Counted from the stretch's first letter, positions 8,524-17,308 are shown. The stretch: DNA of 64,000 bases from Paenibacillus sp. MAHUQ-63 (GCF_028765165.1 NZ_JARADB010000003.1:541210-605209), one strand, 5' to 3'. Program-made: numbers and translations. The notes: a model not told the origin generated them from the sequence alone.

Positions 8524-9228
8524 CTATGGTGCATTTGGCGTTAAAATAAACACAATGATACCTTTATCCAGATGGAGATTCCAATCCGCAAACACGTCTG
8601 TCAGGTCGGATTTCAAAATTTTCGCGAATTGCTTGTTGTTGCGTAAATATCTTTTGGCGAGATTGCGCTCCGCCAGCTTCAAGACTTCTTCAAATCCGAG
8701 CCGAATCATTTCTTTCCCAATGTTAACCAGAATTCCGTTCCGGATCACGAGAAGTGTTCGTTCATTGATCATACAGGAATAGATGTCGTTCGGCTTCTTC
8801 TGAATCAGATGAGAGACTCGTTCGATTTCATCGTGCAGTTCTTCCTTACCTGCGTAGGCCTCTCCCGGGCTGCGGACCAGCGTATCGCCCTCGTTCTCAA
8901 TCCCGACGATAACACCGGAATGGTTGTGCAGGCCCCAATCATAGTAAACTTCTTGAATGTTCATTCCAGCGAGCAGCAGCAAGTACGCCTTGATCTCAGG
9001 AATTAACGATTTCATCACCAAGTCCCTCGTATGCTGAATAGCTGCAACCTGCTCTTGCTGAAGCAATATTTTCTCGGTCGGCGACAAAAAATTTCGCAAG
9101 TATATGACAATAAACGGCCGTCTGATGCTAACAAAAATCGATTGCGGTCCTTTCCCGAAAGCGTCTCTCAGCAGCCTGCCGATCTGGCTTGCGATTTCGA
9201 TTTGAGATTGTTTTTCCTTATTATCCAA
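8524..9228 (-). CDS. two-domain MpsC/DUF2294-like protein, copy 2
   Basis: 234 residues from TTG 9228. An ATG at 9237 directly abuts GAGG and so lacks spacing, whereas TTG 9228 aligns with the TTG start of copy 1 (MDNKEKQ against METDEKR). The first half has IGRLLRDAFGKGPQSIFVSI and FLSPTEKILLQQEQ; the second ends LTDVFADWNLHLDKGIIVFI. Soluble and of unknown function. The 186-nt gap to copy 1 holds no gene. Upstream is leader B (9297-9371), so transcription through this gene pair is probably conditional. A weak TTATCT-N18-TATCAT promoter lies further upstream near 9410-9445. Confidence 0.65.
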   Translation of the reverse strand: MDNKEKQSQIEIASQIGRLLRDAFGKGPQSIFVSIRRPFIVIYLRNFLSPTEKILLQQEQVAAIQHTRDLVMKSLIPEIKAYLLLLAGMNIQEVYYDWGLHNHSGVIVGIENEGDTLVRSPGEAYAGKEELHDEIERVSHLIQKKPNDIYSCMINERTLLVIRNGILVNIGKEMIRLGFEEVLKLAERNLAKRYLRNNKQFAKILKSDLTDVFADWNLHLDKGIIVFILTPNAP

Positions 9229-9296
9229 AAAATCCATCCTCGATCTTGATAATGAATGTCAAGTAAAACTAGTCGAGCTTTCCTTTCTTCGCAGCT

Positions 9297-9371
9297 AAAA
9301 AAGCCTAAATAAAAGTTGAACATTCCAACTTTTATTCAGGCTTATGTCCAGCGAATTATTCTGGTTCATTA
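9297..9371 (-). promoter_or_regulatory. structured leader B (copy of leader A)
   Basis: Minus strand: TAATGAACCAGA, hairpin CCAG...CTGG, CATAAGCCTGAATAAAAG, loop, CTTTTATTTAGGCTT, T run, about 70 nt before the MpsC-like copy 2. Unlike leader A there is no gene ending just upstream, so it is not simply the terminator of a preceding gene. A conditional terminator is the simplest reading. Confidence 0.6.
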
Positions 9372-9652
9372 ATGCCGTATGAGTTTACCGTTACTACCGT
9401 TACATGATACACCGTGCAACACGATATAGATAAAAGCATTATTTCTTTTACCCTACTACGTATTGTAATAATTTTTGCCGATTATCACAACTGCAAATTT
9501 TCCCAAGCTTGTAGCCAACCCTTCGGCAGCCCTCGCCGCTTACCGATATCCTTTGCTGCCTAGCTCCTCACAGGCAAGTCCCGCTCATCGGCAAGTCACC
9601 TCACCGGCACGCCCTCTCCCGGCAGGCGGCAGCCCTAGCCCCGACGCATGCG

Positions 9653-9840
9653 TAACTGGAATTTCTCCCTTTATTTCAGGGTAAAGGGCCTCCTATCGGC
9701 GTGACAACGGGAATTTCTCCTGTTATTTCGGTAAAATTCGCCGCACTTCGGCCATCTGACGCAATATGAACAGGAGAGATTCCTGTTATTCTTCCAGTAG
9801 GCCCGATTGAGGATCAATTAACGGGAGGAATTCCCGTTAT
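9653..9840. repeat. four spaced 21-bp palindromes (AACNGGA...TCCNGTTAT)
   Basis: Units at about 9654-9674, 9706-9726, 9769-9789 and 9820-9840. All fit AACnGGA-N5-TCCnGTTAT, for example AACGGGAGGAATTCCCGTTAT. Sequence between units is not conserved. The half-site resembles box 2 of the long repeat family (AACGG...CCGTTAT). The rest of the gap 9372-9950 shows no coding signal. Confidence 0.8.
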
Positions 9841-9950
9841 CGCTGATCGTTGAAAAAGGACCCGCCCGTACCGGCAGTTCCTCCCGTCAATCCCTGCTCC
9901 CGCAGCAGCTTCCTGTGCCGCGCGTCAAACCGCTACCGCCCCTACGAAAC

Positions 9951-11174
9951 CTAAGAACTGGCCGCCACGCTCTTGCTTCGCATCAACACAAGCATCAGGA
10001 CGATGCTGGCCATAGAGGTAAGGATCATCAGAATGAACGGCAGCCTGGGGTCGATCGTATAGGTCCATCCCCCGATGACTCCCGTCGGCGAAATGCATAA
10101 TAAAACGAGAACTTGCAGAATCGAGAACATGTTGGCACGCTGATCGTCATCGATTGAATTGGCGACAACCGCCTCCAAATATGGACTCGATATAATGCTG
10201 CCGGCAGCGGCAAGCATCGTGCTGACAATGATCAAGCTTATTTGCCCTGGCGCTGCGGCGATCAACACAACTTTGGACAGGATCATCAGCAGGAAGCCGC
10301 CTATCATATACCGGTAAGCCCGGTTCTCCTGCAACCGCGGTACCACGAGAAACATCAAGACAAGCATCGCCACGGACGATATAGCCGGGAAAATCGAGAT
10401 GAGCGCATCATTCATGTTCAAAGCTTCGACCAAATAGATCGAGAGATAAGCATTTTGCATCGTCACTTGAAAATTAGAGCATATATACACGCCGAAAATA
10501 ATCAGCAAAGCGCGTTTGGCCAGAATCGCTTTGACTGCGCCGGCGTACGCGCGAAGCGTGTCCTTGACCTGCAGCGTCGAACTCTCGCTTCGCTTGCGAA
10601 TGCCGATCTCCGTCTCGTGCGTTGCGAAGTTCCGCGCGAAGAACATAATCGTCAAGCTGATGAAGAACATGACATACAGGATCCGCATGGCAGGAACGAG
10701 CGTAAAATGGTTCACAAGCAGCCCGCCAAGAGGAGCAAACAGGCCTCCGATCACGCCGATGAGCTGCAAAATCCGAAAAACCTGAGACCGGTCACTCTCA
10801 TGGGTATCCTCAACCAGCAAACAGTACCATGCGGTATTCGGCACCCGGAGGAAACTGTTAAGAACGGCCGCGGCGAGAAAATACCAAAAATTTTGCGATA
10901 CCGCCCAGATCAAGGCAGCCGCACTCCAGCTGACAAGGTCGTAATAGAGCAGCGCACGCCGCCTCCCCATCCGGTCCGTGAGGTATCCGCTCAGGATGGA
11001 CGTGAAAATTTGCATCACAAGGCCTATGGAAGTAATCCAGCCGATTTGCCTCTCATTCACACCTAGCTGAAACATGTAAACGGTTGCATACATCGTCAGC
11101 ATACTGTACGGCACAATAAACATCGGTTCATAGATGAGGCAGCCTCTGGCATTGCCTTGAATTTTCCTGAACAT
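9951..11174 (-). CDS. MFS transporter
   Basis: 407 residues from ATG 11174, preceded by GGGAGGG at 6-nt spacing; the upstream ATG at 11189 has none. About twelve hydrophobic segments. A loop between segments 2 and 3 reads GYLTDRMGRRRALLYYD, the MFS signature, and a charged central loop RKRSESSTLQ separates the halves. No close subfamily is recognised; it could export a drug or metabolite. It follows the second PAS kinase gene on the same strand, but a terminator separates them. Confidence 0.85.
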   Translation of the reverse strand: MFRKIQGNARGCLIYEPMFIVPYSMLTMYATVYMFQLGVNERQIGWITSIGLVMQIFTSILSGYLTDRMGRRRALLYYDLVSWSAAALIWAVSQNFWYFLAAAVLNSFLRVPNTAWYCLLVEDTHESDRSQVFRILQLIGVIGGLFAPLGGLLVNHFTLVPAMRILYVMFFISLTIMFFARNFATHETEIGIRKRSESSTLQVKDTLRAYAGAVKAILAKRALLIIFGVYICSNFQVTMQNAYLSIYLVEALNMNDALISIFPAISSVAMLVLMFLVVPRLQENRAYRYMIGGFLLMILSKVVLIAAAPGQISLIIVSTMLAAAGSIISSPYLEAVVANSIDDDQRANMFSILQVLVLLCISPTGVIGGWTYTIDPRLPFILMILTSMASIVLMLVLMRSKSVAASS

Positions 11175-11204
11175 TTTGAACCCTCCCATTCCTGCCGCCG
11201 CTCC

Positions 11205-11242
11205 AAAAAAAATCAGACAGAGCTGCTGTGCATCTGACTGAT
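11205..11242 (-). terminator. intrinsic terminator after the second histidine kinase gene
   Basis: Minus strand arms ATCAGTCAGA / TCTGTCTGAT (one mismatch) followed by eight T residues, between the kinase stop (11261) and the MFS start (11174). Confidence 0.85.
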
Positions 11243-11260
11243 GTCGGTAGAAGGCCTTGA

Positions 11261-12679
11261 TTATTTTTTGAAAGGAAGCTCGATCCGTACGGTCGTCCCC
11301 TGATCAATTTGGCTTTCAATCGTTAATTTGCCGCCATGTCCCTCAATAATTCGCTTGCATACCATGAGCCCCAAACCGGTGCCGTTCGTCTTCGTCGTGA
11401 AGAAGGGCTCCCCTAATTGTGACAGTCTGTCCTCGGAGATACCTACGCCCTGATCTTCCACGGAGATGATCAAGCCTTCGTGGCACTGATGCTTAATCCC
11501 AATTCGGATAATTCCACCGCTGACCATAGATTCTATCGCATTCTTCAGCACATTGATGAGTACCTGCTTGATTTGGTCCGGGTTACATGCAATGGCGGGA
11601 AGATCCGGGTCGGTGTCCATTTGGATTTGAACATTATACAGATGAGCATGCGGCTGCAGGAAAGCAATGACACTCTGCACAAGGTCCTGAATTTTGTTCT
11701 CCAAGTAATAATTCAGATGCGGTTTGGCCAAAGTCATGAACTCATTCACGACATAATTAATATGCTCCAGCTCTTCCAGCATGACATCGACATAGTCCGT
11801 ATTTTTGGCTTTAAGCAGATGCACGAACCCCTTCAAAGAGGTCAATGGATTCCGGATATCATGAGCGATTCCGGCGGCCAACTGCCCGATCAGCGACAGC
11901 TTCTCGGACCTGATGATCGCTTCTTCCGACTTTTTGCGCTCGGTGAGATCCCGAATCACGCTTTGTACGATGGGGAACCCGATATTTTTGTGGACATAGA
12001 TCGACGATAATTCAACATCGATGAATGTGCCGTCTAACTTGCGCATCTTCATCTCAATAAACTCGCTGTACCCGTCGGAATTCATGACCTCATGAAGCCG
12101 CGCGATGATAAGATCCATGTCGTTGGGGCAGAAAAAATCATAGATCGACCTGCCTTTGAACTCCTCCGAAGAGGTGCCGCCGAACAGTTTGCAGCAAGCA
12201 TCGTTGACGAACTGGACGAAACCGTCCTTGTGCAAAACAATCGCTTCCGGATTCAGCTTGATCAACCGTCTGAACTGCTTCTCGCTTTCCAGAAGCTCCT
12301 CTTCGAATTTCTTCCTCTCACTGATATCCCGTTCGATACCGACGAAAGCGATGACTGTTCCTTCGCTATTTTTCACAGGCGAAACCGTAACGTTCGCGTA
12401 GAAGGAAGAGCCGTCTTTTCTAAGCTTCAGCGCCTCGAAATCCTTGACCGTCTGGCCGTCAATGAGCGACTGGTATAAGCGCAGCGCGTCCTCCCTATAC
12501 GCTTCAGGCGTCATGGGCAGAAACGTGCCTACCACTTCCTCCCTCGTCCAGCCGTGCAGCTCTTCGAATTTCTTGTTCACCTCGAGCACCGTGCCATGTA
12601 TGTCAACGATTACAATCCCATCGGAGGTTAAGTTCATTAAGGAATCGATTAAATGTTGTTTCAATGTCATGTCTAGCAT
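11261..12679 (-). CDS. PAS-PAS sensor histidine kinase (orphan)
   Basis: 472 residues. Two PAS/PAC modules (about residues 8-125 and 130-250, with GIERDISERKKFEEE and VIRDLTERKKSEEA linkers), a HisKA H-box GIAHDIRNPLTSLKGF near 275, and HATPase boxes LINVLKNAIESM, EDQGVGISED and GTGLGLMVCKRI. No membrane segment, so it is cytoplasmic. Its architecture is close to B. subtilis KinA/KinC/KinE-class sporulation kinases, and it lies beside a coat operon with no partner regulator. Signalling to a Spo0-type phosphorelay is inferred. It is paralogous to the kinase at 6129-7508. Confidence 0.93.
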   Translation of the reverse strand: MLDMTLKQHLIDSLMNLTSDGIVIVDIHGTVLEVNKKFEELHGWTREEVVGTFLPMTPEAYREDALRLYQSLIDGQTVKDFEALKLRKDGSSFYANVTVSPVKNSEGTVIAFVGIERDISERKKFEEELLESEKQFRRLIKLNPEAIVLHKDGFVQFVNDACCKLFGGTSSEEFKGRSIYDFFCPNDMDLIIARLHEVMNSDGYSEFIEMKMRKLDGTFIDVELSSIYVHKNIGFPIVQSVIRDLTERKKSEEAIIRSEKLSLIGQLAAGIAHDIRNPLTSLKGFVHLLKAKNTDYVDVMLEELEHINYVVNEFMTLAKPHLNYYLENKIQDLVQSVIAFLQPHAHLYNVQIQMDTDPDLPAIACNPDQIKQVLINVLKNAIESMVSGGIIRIGIKHQCHEGLIISVEDQGVGISEDRLSQLGEPFFTTKTNGTGLGLMVCKRIIEGHGGKLTIESQIDQGTTVRIELPFKK

Positions 12680-12768
12680 CCCATCCCTAATTCTAACGAT
12701 TCAATGCGGTTTAGTAGCTTTATTCGTTTTCGATGGAAAAAATACCTTTTTTATTTGCGCCAATCGAT

Positions 12769-12801
12769 AAAAAAAGAGCAGCCGCCGAGGCGATCTGCTC
12801 C
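12769..12801 (-). terminator. intrinsic terminator of the coat protein/adhB operon
   Basis: Minus strand GAGCAG...CTGCTC GC-rich hairpin followed by TTTTTTT, directly after the last gene (stop at 12808). Confidence 0.88.
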
Positions 12802-12807
12802 TGATCC

Positions 12808-13107
12808 TCACAAGACCGGCACATCTAGTGCCGTCTTTATATTTTGCAAATCCAATAGAAGCTGTTCGTTCATATTCCATGGGTGATACCACCCTTTTTC
12901 CATCATATACCTCATGATTTTCTCATGCGTATCGATGCTTTCTTCCAATTGCTTCTGAAGGATCGCTTTAATTTCCGGCGTGCCCGCTTCGGTTACAGCC
13001 ATGGCGTAGCTCCTGACGGCGCTTTTGGCCGAAATTAGAAAATCGGTCGCGATGACCTGATCCGTCAACGTATGCATACCCGTCAAATGCTCGATAATCG
13101 TATTCAT
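12808..13107 (-). CDS. CotF-family spore coat protein (YraD-like)
   Basis: 99 residues, matching the length I recall for B. subtilis YraD. All-helical, ferritin-like pattern: TDQVIATDFLISAKSAVRSY, a central glutamate-rich helix QLEESIDTHEKIMRYMMEKG, then a YHPWN motif that is characteristic of CotF-type proteins. The spore coat location is inferred from the family. It is the last gene of a five-gene operon and is followed by a terminator. Probably expressed in the mother cell late in sporulation, as in B. subtilis. Confidence 0.88.
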   Translation of the reverse strand: MNTIIEHLTGMHTLTDQVIATDFLISAKSAVRSYAMAVTEAGTPEIKAILQKQLEESIDTHEKIMRYMMEKGWYHPWNMNEQLLLDLQNIKTALDVPVL

Positions 13108-13119
13108 ACTATCCGCCTC

Positions 13120-13314
13120 CTAGAGGATCGCATTGGATATAATCTGTTCCAGCTCCTGCAGCTGCCGCGTCGATAGTTGAACGTCCGCCAGCAATATTTC
13201 CTTCAGAGCCGGATCTGAGACCAGAAGATTCATCGTCTTCGCCTTCGTCAGGCCATTCGTTTTGAACGTCGCGATTTCGTGAACTTCCAGCTTTTCGTGC
13301 AGCGCATAAGCCAT
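13120..13314 (-). CDS. small spore coat-associated protein (YraE/YraG-like)
   Basis: 64 residues with GAGAGAAATGACC before the start. The sequence HEKLEVHEIATFKTNGLTKA, then two helices ending QLQELEQIISNAIL, aligns with the product of 14892-15137, so the operon carries two copies of this small family. B. subtilis has a similar 65-residue protein (YraE) at the same place. It is probably a coat-associated helper of the CotF-like protein encoded next to it. Molecular role unknown. Confidence 0.8.
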   Translation of the reverse strand: MAYALHEKLEVHEIATFKTNGLTKAKTMNLLVSDPALKEILLADVQLSTRQLQELEQIISNAIL

Positions 13315-13343
13315 CGGTCATTTCTCTCCTGTCTCTCAATCAA

Positions 13344-14480
13344 TTAAGGTTTCAGCAGCACTTTAATACAATGATCCTGCCTCGTATCGAACAATTCATA
13401 GCCTTGCTTCGCTTCGCTTAAAGGCAGCACGTGTGTTACGACATCGCTCGGATCCACTTTGCCGGAATCGATCAGTTCGTACATATACGGCATATAGTGG
13501 ATCACCGGCGCTTGTCCGCTGCGGATATTGACGTTCCGTTGGAAAATGTCGCCAAGCGGGAAAGCGTTATAACGCCCTCCATATACACCTGTGATTTGGA
13601 TAGTACCGCATTTGCGAACAGCTTGCGAAGCGAGGACAATCCCGCCCATCGCGCCCCCGTGCAGCTTCAGCCCGGAAGCGATCGACTCCAGCGGAGTCAT
13701 TTTCCCGCTCATCCCGGTGCAGTCGATCACGACGTCGGCTCCGCCTTTCGTCATTTCCTTCAATATATTTCCGGTTTGTTCACTGTGCTCCAAATTAACG
13801 ATTTCCACGCGGTTCGTCCTTTTGGCATGCTCCAGACGGTAGTCCAGATAATCGACGGCGATCACGCGGCTCGCTCCTTTGAGCCAGCTGAATTTTTGCG
13901 CGAGCAGCCCCACCGGGCCGCAGCCGAGAATGATTACCGTATCTCCGTCTTTGACTCCTGCGTTATCTACGCTCCAATAGGCCGTTGTCATTGCGTCTGC
14001 AATCAAACAGAGACTTTCGTCCGGATGCTCACAGCTTTCGGGAATTTTAAAATGCGTAAAGTTGGCATACGGCACCCTGAGCATTTCAGCCTGTCCCCCG
14101 GGGTACCCGCCTGTTGTTCCTGAATAACCGAAATAAGCTCCCATTTCACCGTTCTCGTTGGAGTTGTCGCACTGGCTCTCCAGCTGATTTTTGCAGTAGA
14201 AGCATTCGCCGCAAGAAATATTGAACGGTATGATAACCCGGTCGCCTTTTTTCAATTTCGTTACGCCGGGGCCGACTTCTTCCACAATGCCCATCGGTTC
14301 GTGTCCGATCACATAGTCTTCCTGGAGATTCGGAATCATCCCATGGAGCAGATGCAGATCGGATCCGCATATCGCCGTTGTTGTCATTCTGACAATCATA
14401 TCGTCGGCTTTCTCGATTTTCGGATCGGGTACTTCTTTCACCACAACATTCTTAAGGCCTTGATAAGTCACAGCTTTCAT
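13344..14480 (-). CDS. adhB: zinc-dependent alcohol dehydrogenase (AdhB-like)
   Basis: 378 residues, medium-chain dehydrogenase of the Tdh/COG1063 type. Catalytic-zinc motifs ICGSDLHLLHG and GHEPMGIVEEVGPG, structural zinc cysteines CGECFYCKNQLESQC, and Rossmann motif GCGPVGLLAQ with following acidic AVDYLD, consistent with NAD. Substrate not determinable; relatives oxidise formaldehyde adducts or alcohols. It sits in the middle of the coat operon, the position and length of adhB in B. subtilis, supporting the name by synteny. Action during coat or spore maturation is plausible but unproven. Confidence 0.88.
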   Translation of the reverse strand: MKAVTYQGLKNVVVKEVPDPKIEKADDMIVRMTTTAICGSDLHLLHGMIPNLQEDYVIGHEPMGIVEEVGPGVTKLKKGDRVIIPFNISCGECFYCKNQLESQCDNSNENGEMGAYFGYSGTTGGYPGGQAEMLRVPYANFTHFKIPESCEHPDESLCLIADAMTTAYWSVDNAGVKDGDTVIILGCGPVGLLAQKFSWLKGASRVIAVDYLDYRLEHAKRTNRVEIVNLEHSEQTGNILKEMTKGGADVVIDCTGMSGKMTPLESIASGLKLHGGAMGGIVLASQAVRKCGTIQITGVYGGRYNAFPLGDIFQRNVNIRSGQAPVIHYMPYMYELIDSGKVDPSDVVTHVLPLSEAKQGYELFDTRQDHCIKVLLKP

Positions 14481-14501
14481 AATAGTGTTCCTCCACTCCT
14501 G

Positions 14502-14879
14502 TTATTGATCGGGTGTCCGGTCAAACATGCCTTTCCTTGAGGTGTCGCCGGGGAACAGATTCATTCGTCCCATATGTACAGCATTGATCGCGCCTAATTG
14601 ATCCAGTTTGTACTGTTCCTGAAGCTCGTAAGGGTGAAACCATTTCTTTCTCATCATTAGCTCGGATACTTCCTGGTGAAGCGCAATCCCCTGATGAAGC
14701 TGGCTGCGCAAGAGCGCTCTCGCGTCGGCGGACACCGTTTCCGTCAAAGCGATCGCCGTGTTGATGACCCCTTCCTTGACACGAACCAGAAAGTCCATGG
14801 CAAAGGTCATATCGGCCATTTCCGGCATATTCAGCGCATTGCTCGGGTCTAAATTATCGTAATCGTACGCTTCCTTCAT
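14502..14879 (-). CDS. CotF-family spore coat protein (YraF-like)
   Basis: 125 residues. Helical CotF/ferritin-like pattern with [20 protein letters not shown], a [16 protein letters not shown] helix and the conserved [10 protein letters not shown] segment. It is a paralogue of the 12808 product with a longer N-terminus ([15 protein letters not shown]) and C-terminal tail. It lies between the adhB gene (21-nt gap) and the small coat-associated gene upstream (12-nt gap), as yraF does in B. subtilis. Confidence 0.87.
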   Translation of the reverse strand: MKEAYDYDNLDPSNALNMPEMADMTFAMDFLVRVKEGVINTAIALTETVSADARALLRSQLHQGIALHQEVSELMMRKKWFHPYELQEQYKLDQLGAINAVHMGRMNLFPGDTSRKGMFDRTPDQ

Positions 14880-14891
14880 CTATGCTCACCC

Positions 14892-15137
14892 TCAATTTCG
14901 TATAGGAGTTGGACGATCGGGAATCGGTGCTTGAAACGGGACTCTCTCATAAATGGCCTGCAAATCTGCGATGGCTTGCAAGGATTGTTCCACATCTTTC
15001 TGCATCAACGCTTTTAATTCTTGATCGAAAACCAACCCTTGCATCATTTTGGATTTCAGAACACACAACGTTTTGAAATTAAGAACTTCATGAAATTCCA
15101 TGGACTCGTGCATAGCTAATGTCGGTTGGACTGTCAT
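14892..15137 (-). CDS. small spore coat-associated protein (YraG-like), operon start
   Basis: 81 residues from ATG 15137, chosen because GGAGGTGTTTCA precedes it; the frame extends to 15251 but without a site. MHESMEFHEVLNFKTLCVLK, then two helices and a Pro-rich tail ending PIRN. Paralogue of the 13120 product. First gene of the five-gene coat operon, so a late sporulation promoter should lie just upstream within 15138-15200. I could not identify a convincing sigma-K pair by eye. Confidence 0.82.
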   Translation of the reverse strand: MTVQPTLAMHESMEFHEVLNFKTLCVLKSKMMQGLVFDQELKALMQKDVEQSLQAIADLQAIYERVPFQAPIPDRPTPIRN

Positions 15138-15202
15138 TGAAACACCTCCACAGGTAGAATGTCCCAATATCGCTTTTTTAACCGGAACACAAACGATAAT
15201 AA

Positions 15203-15229
15203 CCCTCGAGGCAATGCCTTGAGGGTTAG
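15203..15229 (-). terminator. hairpin terminator after the GH42 gene
   Basis: Arms AACCCTC/GAGGGTT with an inner AGGC/GCCT extension, followed on the minus strand by TTATTATCGTTTG. It separates the galactosidase gene (stop at 15248) from the coat operon. Confidence 0.7.
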
Positions 15230-15247
15230 TTAGGTATGGACATGGTC

Positions 15248-17308
15248 TCACGTGGCCGGACGTTTTAACAATTCGATCCCGTTAACCGGCAATTCTATGA
15301 TGCCAGATACGATTTCATTCGATTCCAATCGCGTGTAGACGCGGTCATCAAGAAACACGCTCTTCGCTTCTCCGCTGAAATTCATCACAAATACGTAGTC
15401 CGACGAACCGTCCGTCCGCACCTGAGCGGTCACTCCCGGAGGCAGCTCCGTATCTATGGACCGTACGATTCCATTGTGCGTAATCAGCTTATGATAGAAA
15501 GCTTGCAGAAAATCCGGCTTTAACCGCGTCGCCATATGATAGGCTTTCCCTGCGCCGAATCGGTTCACGGTCAGAGCAGGCTGTCCGGCATAGAAGCTGT
15601 CGGTATAAACACCCAGCACCTCTGCGCCCTCGGCATGGATGATCTCGCATATTTCATGCGCTTCGAATGCCCCTGCCAGTCCGAGCGGATTATCCGGGTG
15701 CATAGCCAAGCCATTGCGATCGTGATCGTACAACCCTTCGATCTCTTCCGCCCAAATGCCGAGCGTTCTCCGAAGCGGTCCCGGGAAACCGCCGAGATGG
15801 CACAAATCATGCTCATCGACGACACCGGACCAATACGTCGTGACCAGCGTTCCGCCTTGCTCGACGAATTTCTCGAGCTTGCGGCCCGTCTCTTCGCGGC
15901 ACATATACAGCATCGGAGCAACGATGAGCTTGTATGCGGCCAGGTCATCCCCTGAGCCGATCACGTCCACCGGCACGCCTTGCTCCCAGAACGCGCGATG
16001 ATGGGCAAGCACGGTTTCCTCGTAATGGATGCCCATATTGCGCGGACCTTGGGCGTCTTTCACCGCCCAGCGGTTATCCCAATCGAATATTATCGCCGTT
16101 TGGGCCGGGGTAATCGTGCCGACCAGTTCGGAGACGTTCGCCAGCGTCCGGCCCAGCTCCGCCACATCCTTGAACACGCGCGTATGCTCATGCCCGGCAT
16201 GATCGACGACGGCGCCGTGAAACTTCTCGGAGGAGCCTCGGCTCTTCCGCCATTGAAAATATTGCACCGAATCCGATCCGTGCGCTACCGCCTGCAAAGA
16301 GGACAATCGGTGCATCCCCGGCTGCTTCAGCTTGCTGACCGGCTGCCAGTTCGTCAAGCTCGGCGTGCTTTCCATCAACAGGAACGGCTTCCGTTTCAGC
16401 GAGCGGTACAGGTCGTGATAGAAGGCAACGGAGGCTCCGAGCGTGCTGTCATCCTGCCGCTCATGCCAAGTCGGATAAGCATCCCATGAGATGACGTCCA
16501 GCATGCCGGCAAACTTGCGGTAGTCCAAGCTTTCAATCATGTGCATATTCGTCGTCACGGGGAGCTCGGGATTCGCCCCGCGAACGGTATCGATTTCATG
16601 CCGGCAGAAGTCAACCGTTTGATCCGTAACGAACCGGCGCCAATCCAGATTATGTCCGTGAACCATATGTTCCCCATGCGGGGCCGGCGATTCCACCTGC
16701 TGCCAATCCGTATACGTATGCGCCCAGAAGGAAGTCCACCATGCCGCGTTCAAAGCTTCGAGCGAACCGTATTTCTTTTGCAGCCACTTGCGGTAAGCGT
16801 CCTGACAATAGTCGCAATGGCAGTCTCCGCCGAATTCATTGGAAATATGCCAGCCGACGACCGCCGGATGCTGACCGTAGCGCTCGGCCAGCTGGCCGTT
16901 CAAGATTGCCGTCTTCTCCCTGTACACGGGACTCGTATAGCAATGATTGTGCCTGAGGCCGTGCAAATTGCGGATGCGATTCGCCCCCACCCTTCTTACC
17001 TCCGGGTACCGTTCCGACATCCAGGCCGGCCGGGCGCCGCTCGGCGTCGCAAGCCATGCATAGATGCCATTGTCTGCGAATGAGTCCAGCAGCTTGTCCA
17101 GCCACTCGAACGTGAACGTGCCTTCCTCCGGCTCCAGAGCAGCCCATGCGAAAATGCCGATCGCCATCACATTGCAGCCTGCGAGCTTCATCAGCCGGAT
17201 GTCTTCCTCCAAAATGTGCGGGTGCTGCAGCCATTGATCCGGATTATAGTCAGCGCCGTGCATCAGCACGGGCAGCTTCTTGCTGACCGGCGGGAACTTG
17301 CGTGTCAT
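15248..17308 (-). CDS. GH42 beta-galactosidase
   Basis: Cytoplasmic glycoside hydrolase family 42, retaining mechanism, releasing terminal galactose from galacto- or arabinogalacto-oligosaccharides. 686 residues from ATG 17308, which has GAGGAG at 8-nt spacing; ATG 17314 is too close. The TIM barrel carries the acid/base Glu in GWHISNEFGG and the nucleophile Glu in LLMESTPS. Four cysteines (about 123, 163, 165, 168; CHCDYC cluster) reproduce the zinc site of Thermus A4 beta-galactosidase. A trimerisation domain and a C-terminal beta domain follow. No signal peptide. Divergent from an AraC regulator that probably controls it. A second, YesZ-like GH42 gene lies at 39623. Confidence 0.93.
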   Translation of the reverse strand: MTRKFPPVSKKLPVLMHGADYNPDQWLQHPHILEEDIRLMKLAGCNVMAIGIFAWAALEPEEGTFTFEWLDKLLDSFADNGIYAWLATPSGARPAWMSERYPEVRRVGANRIRNLHGLRHNHCYTSPVYREKTAILNGQLAERYGQHPAVVGWHISNEFGGDCHCDYCQDAYRKWLQKKYGSLEALNAAWWTSFWAHTYTDWQQVESPAPHGEHMVHGHNLDWRRFVTDQTVDFCRHEIDTVRGANPELPVTTNMHMIESLDYRKFAGMLDVISWDAYPTWHERQDDSTLGASVAFYHDLYRSLKRKPFLLMESTPSLTNWQPVSKLKQPGMHRLSSLQAVAHGSDSVQYFQWRKSRGSSEKFHGAVVDHAGHEHTRVFKDVAELGRTLANVSELVGTITPAQTAIIFDWDNRWAVKDAQGPRNMGIHYEETVLAHHRAFWEQGVPVDVIGSGDDLAAYKLIVAPMLYMCREETGRKLEKFVEQGGTLVTTYWSGVVDEHDLCHLGGFPGPLRRTLGIWAEEIEGLYDHDRNGLAMHPDNPLGLAGAFEAHEICEIIHAEGAEVLGVYTDSFYAGQPALTVNRFGAGKAYHMATRLKPDFLQAFYHKLITHNGIVRSIDTELPPGVTAQVRTDGSSDYVFVMNFSGEAKSVFLDDRVYTRLESNEIVSGIIELPVNGIELLKRPAT

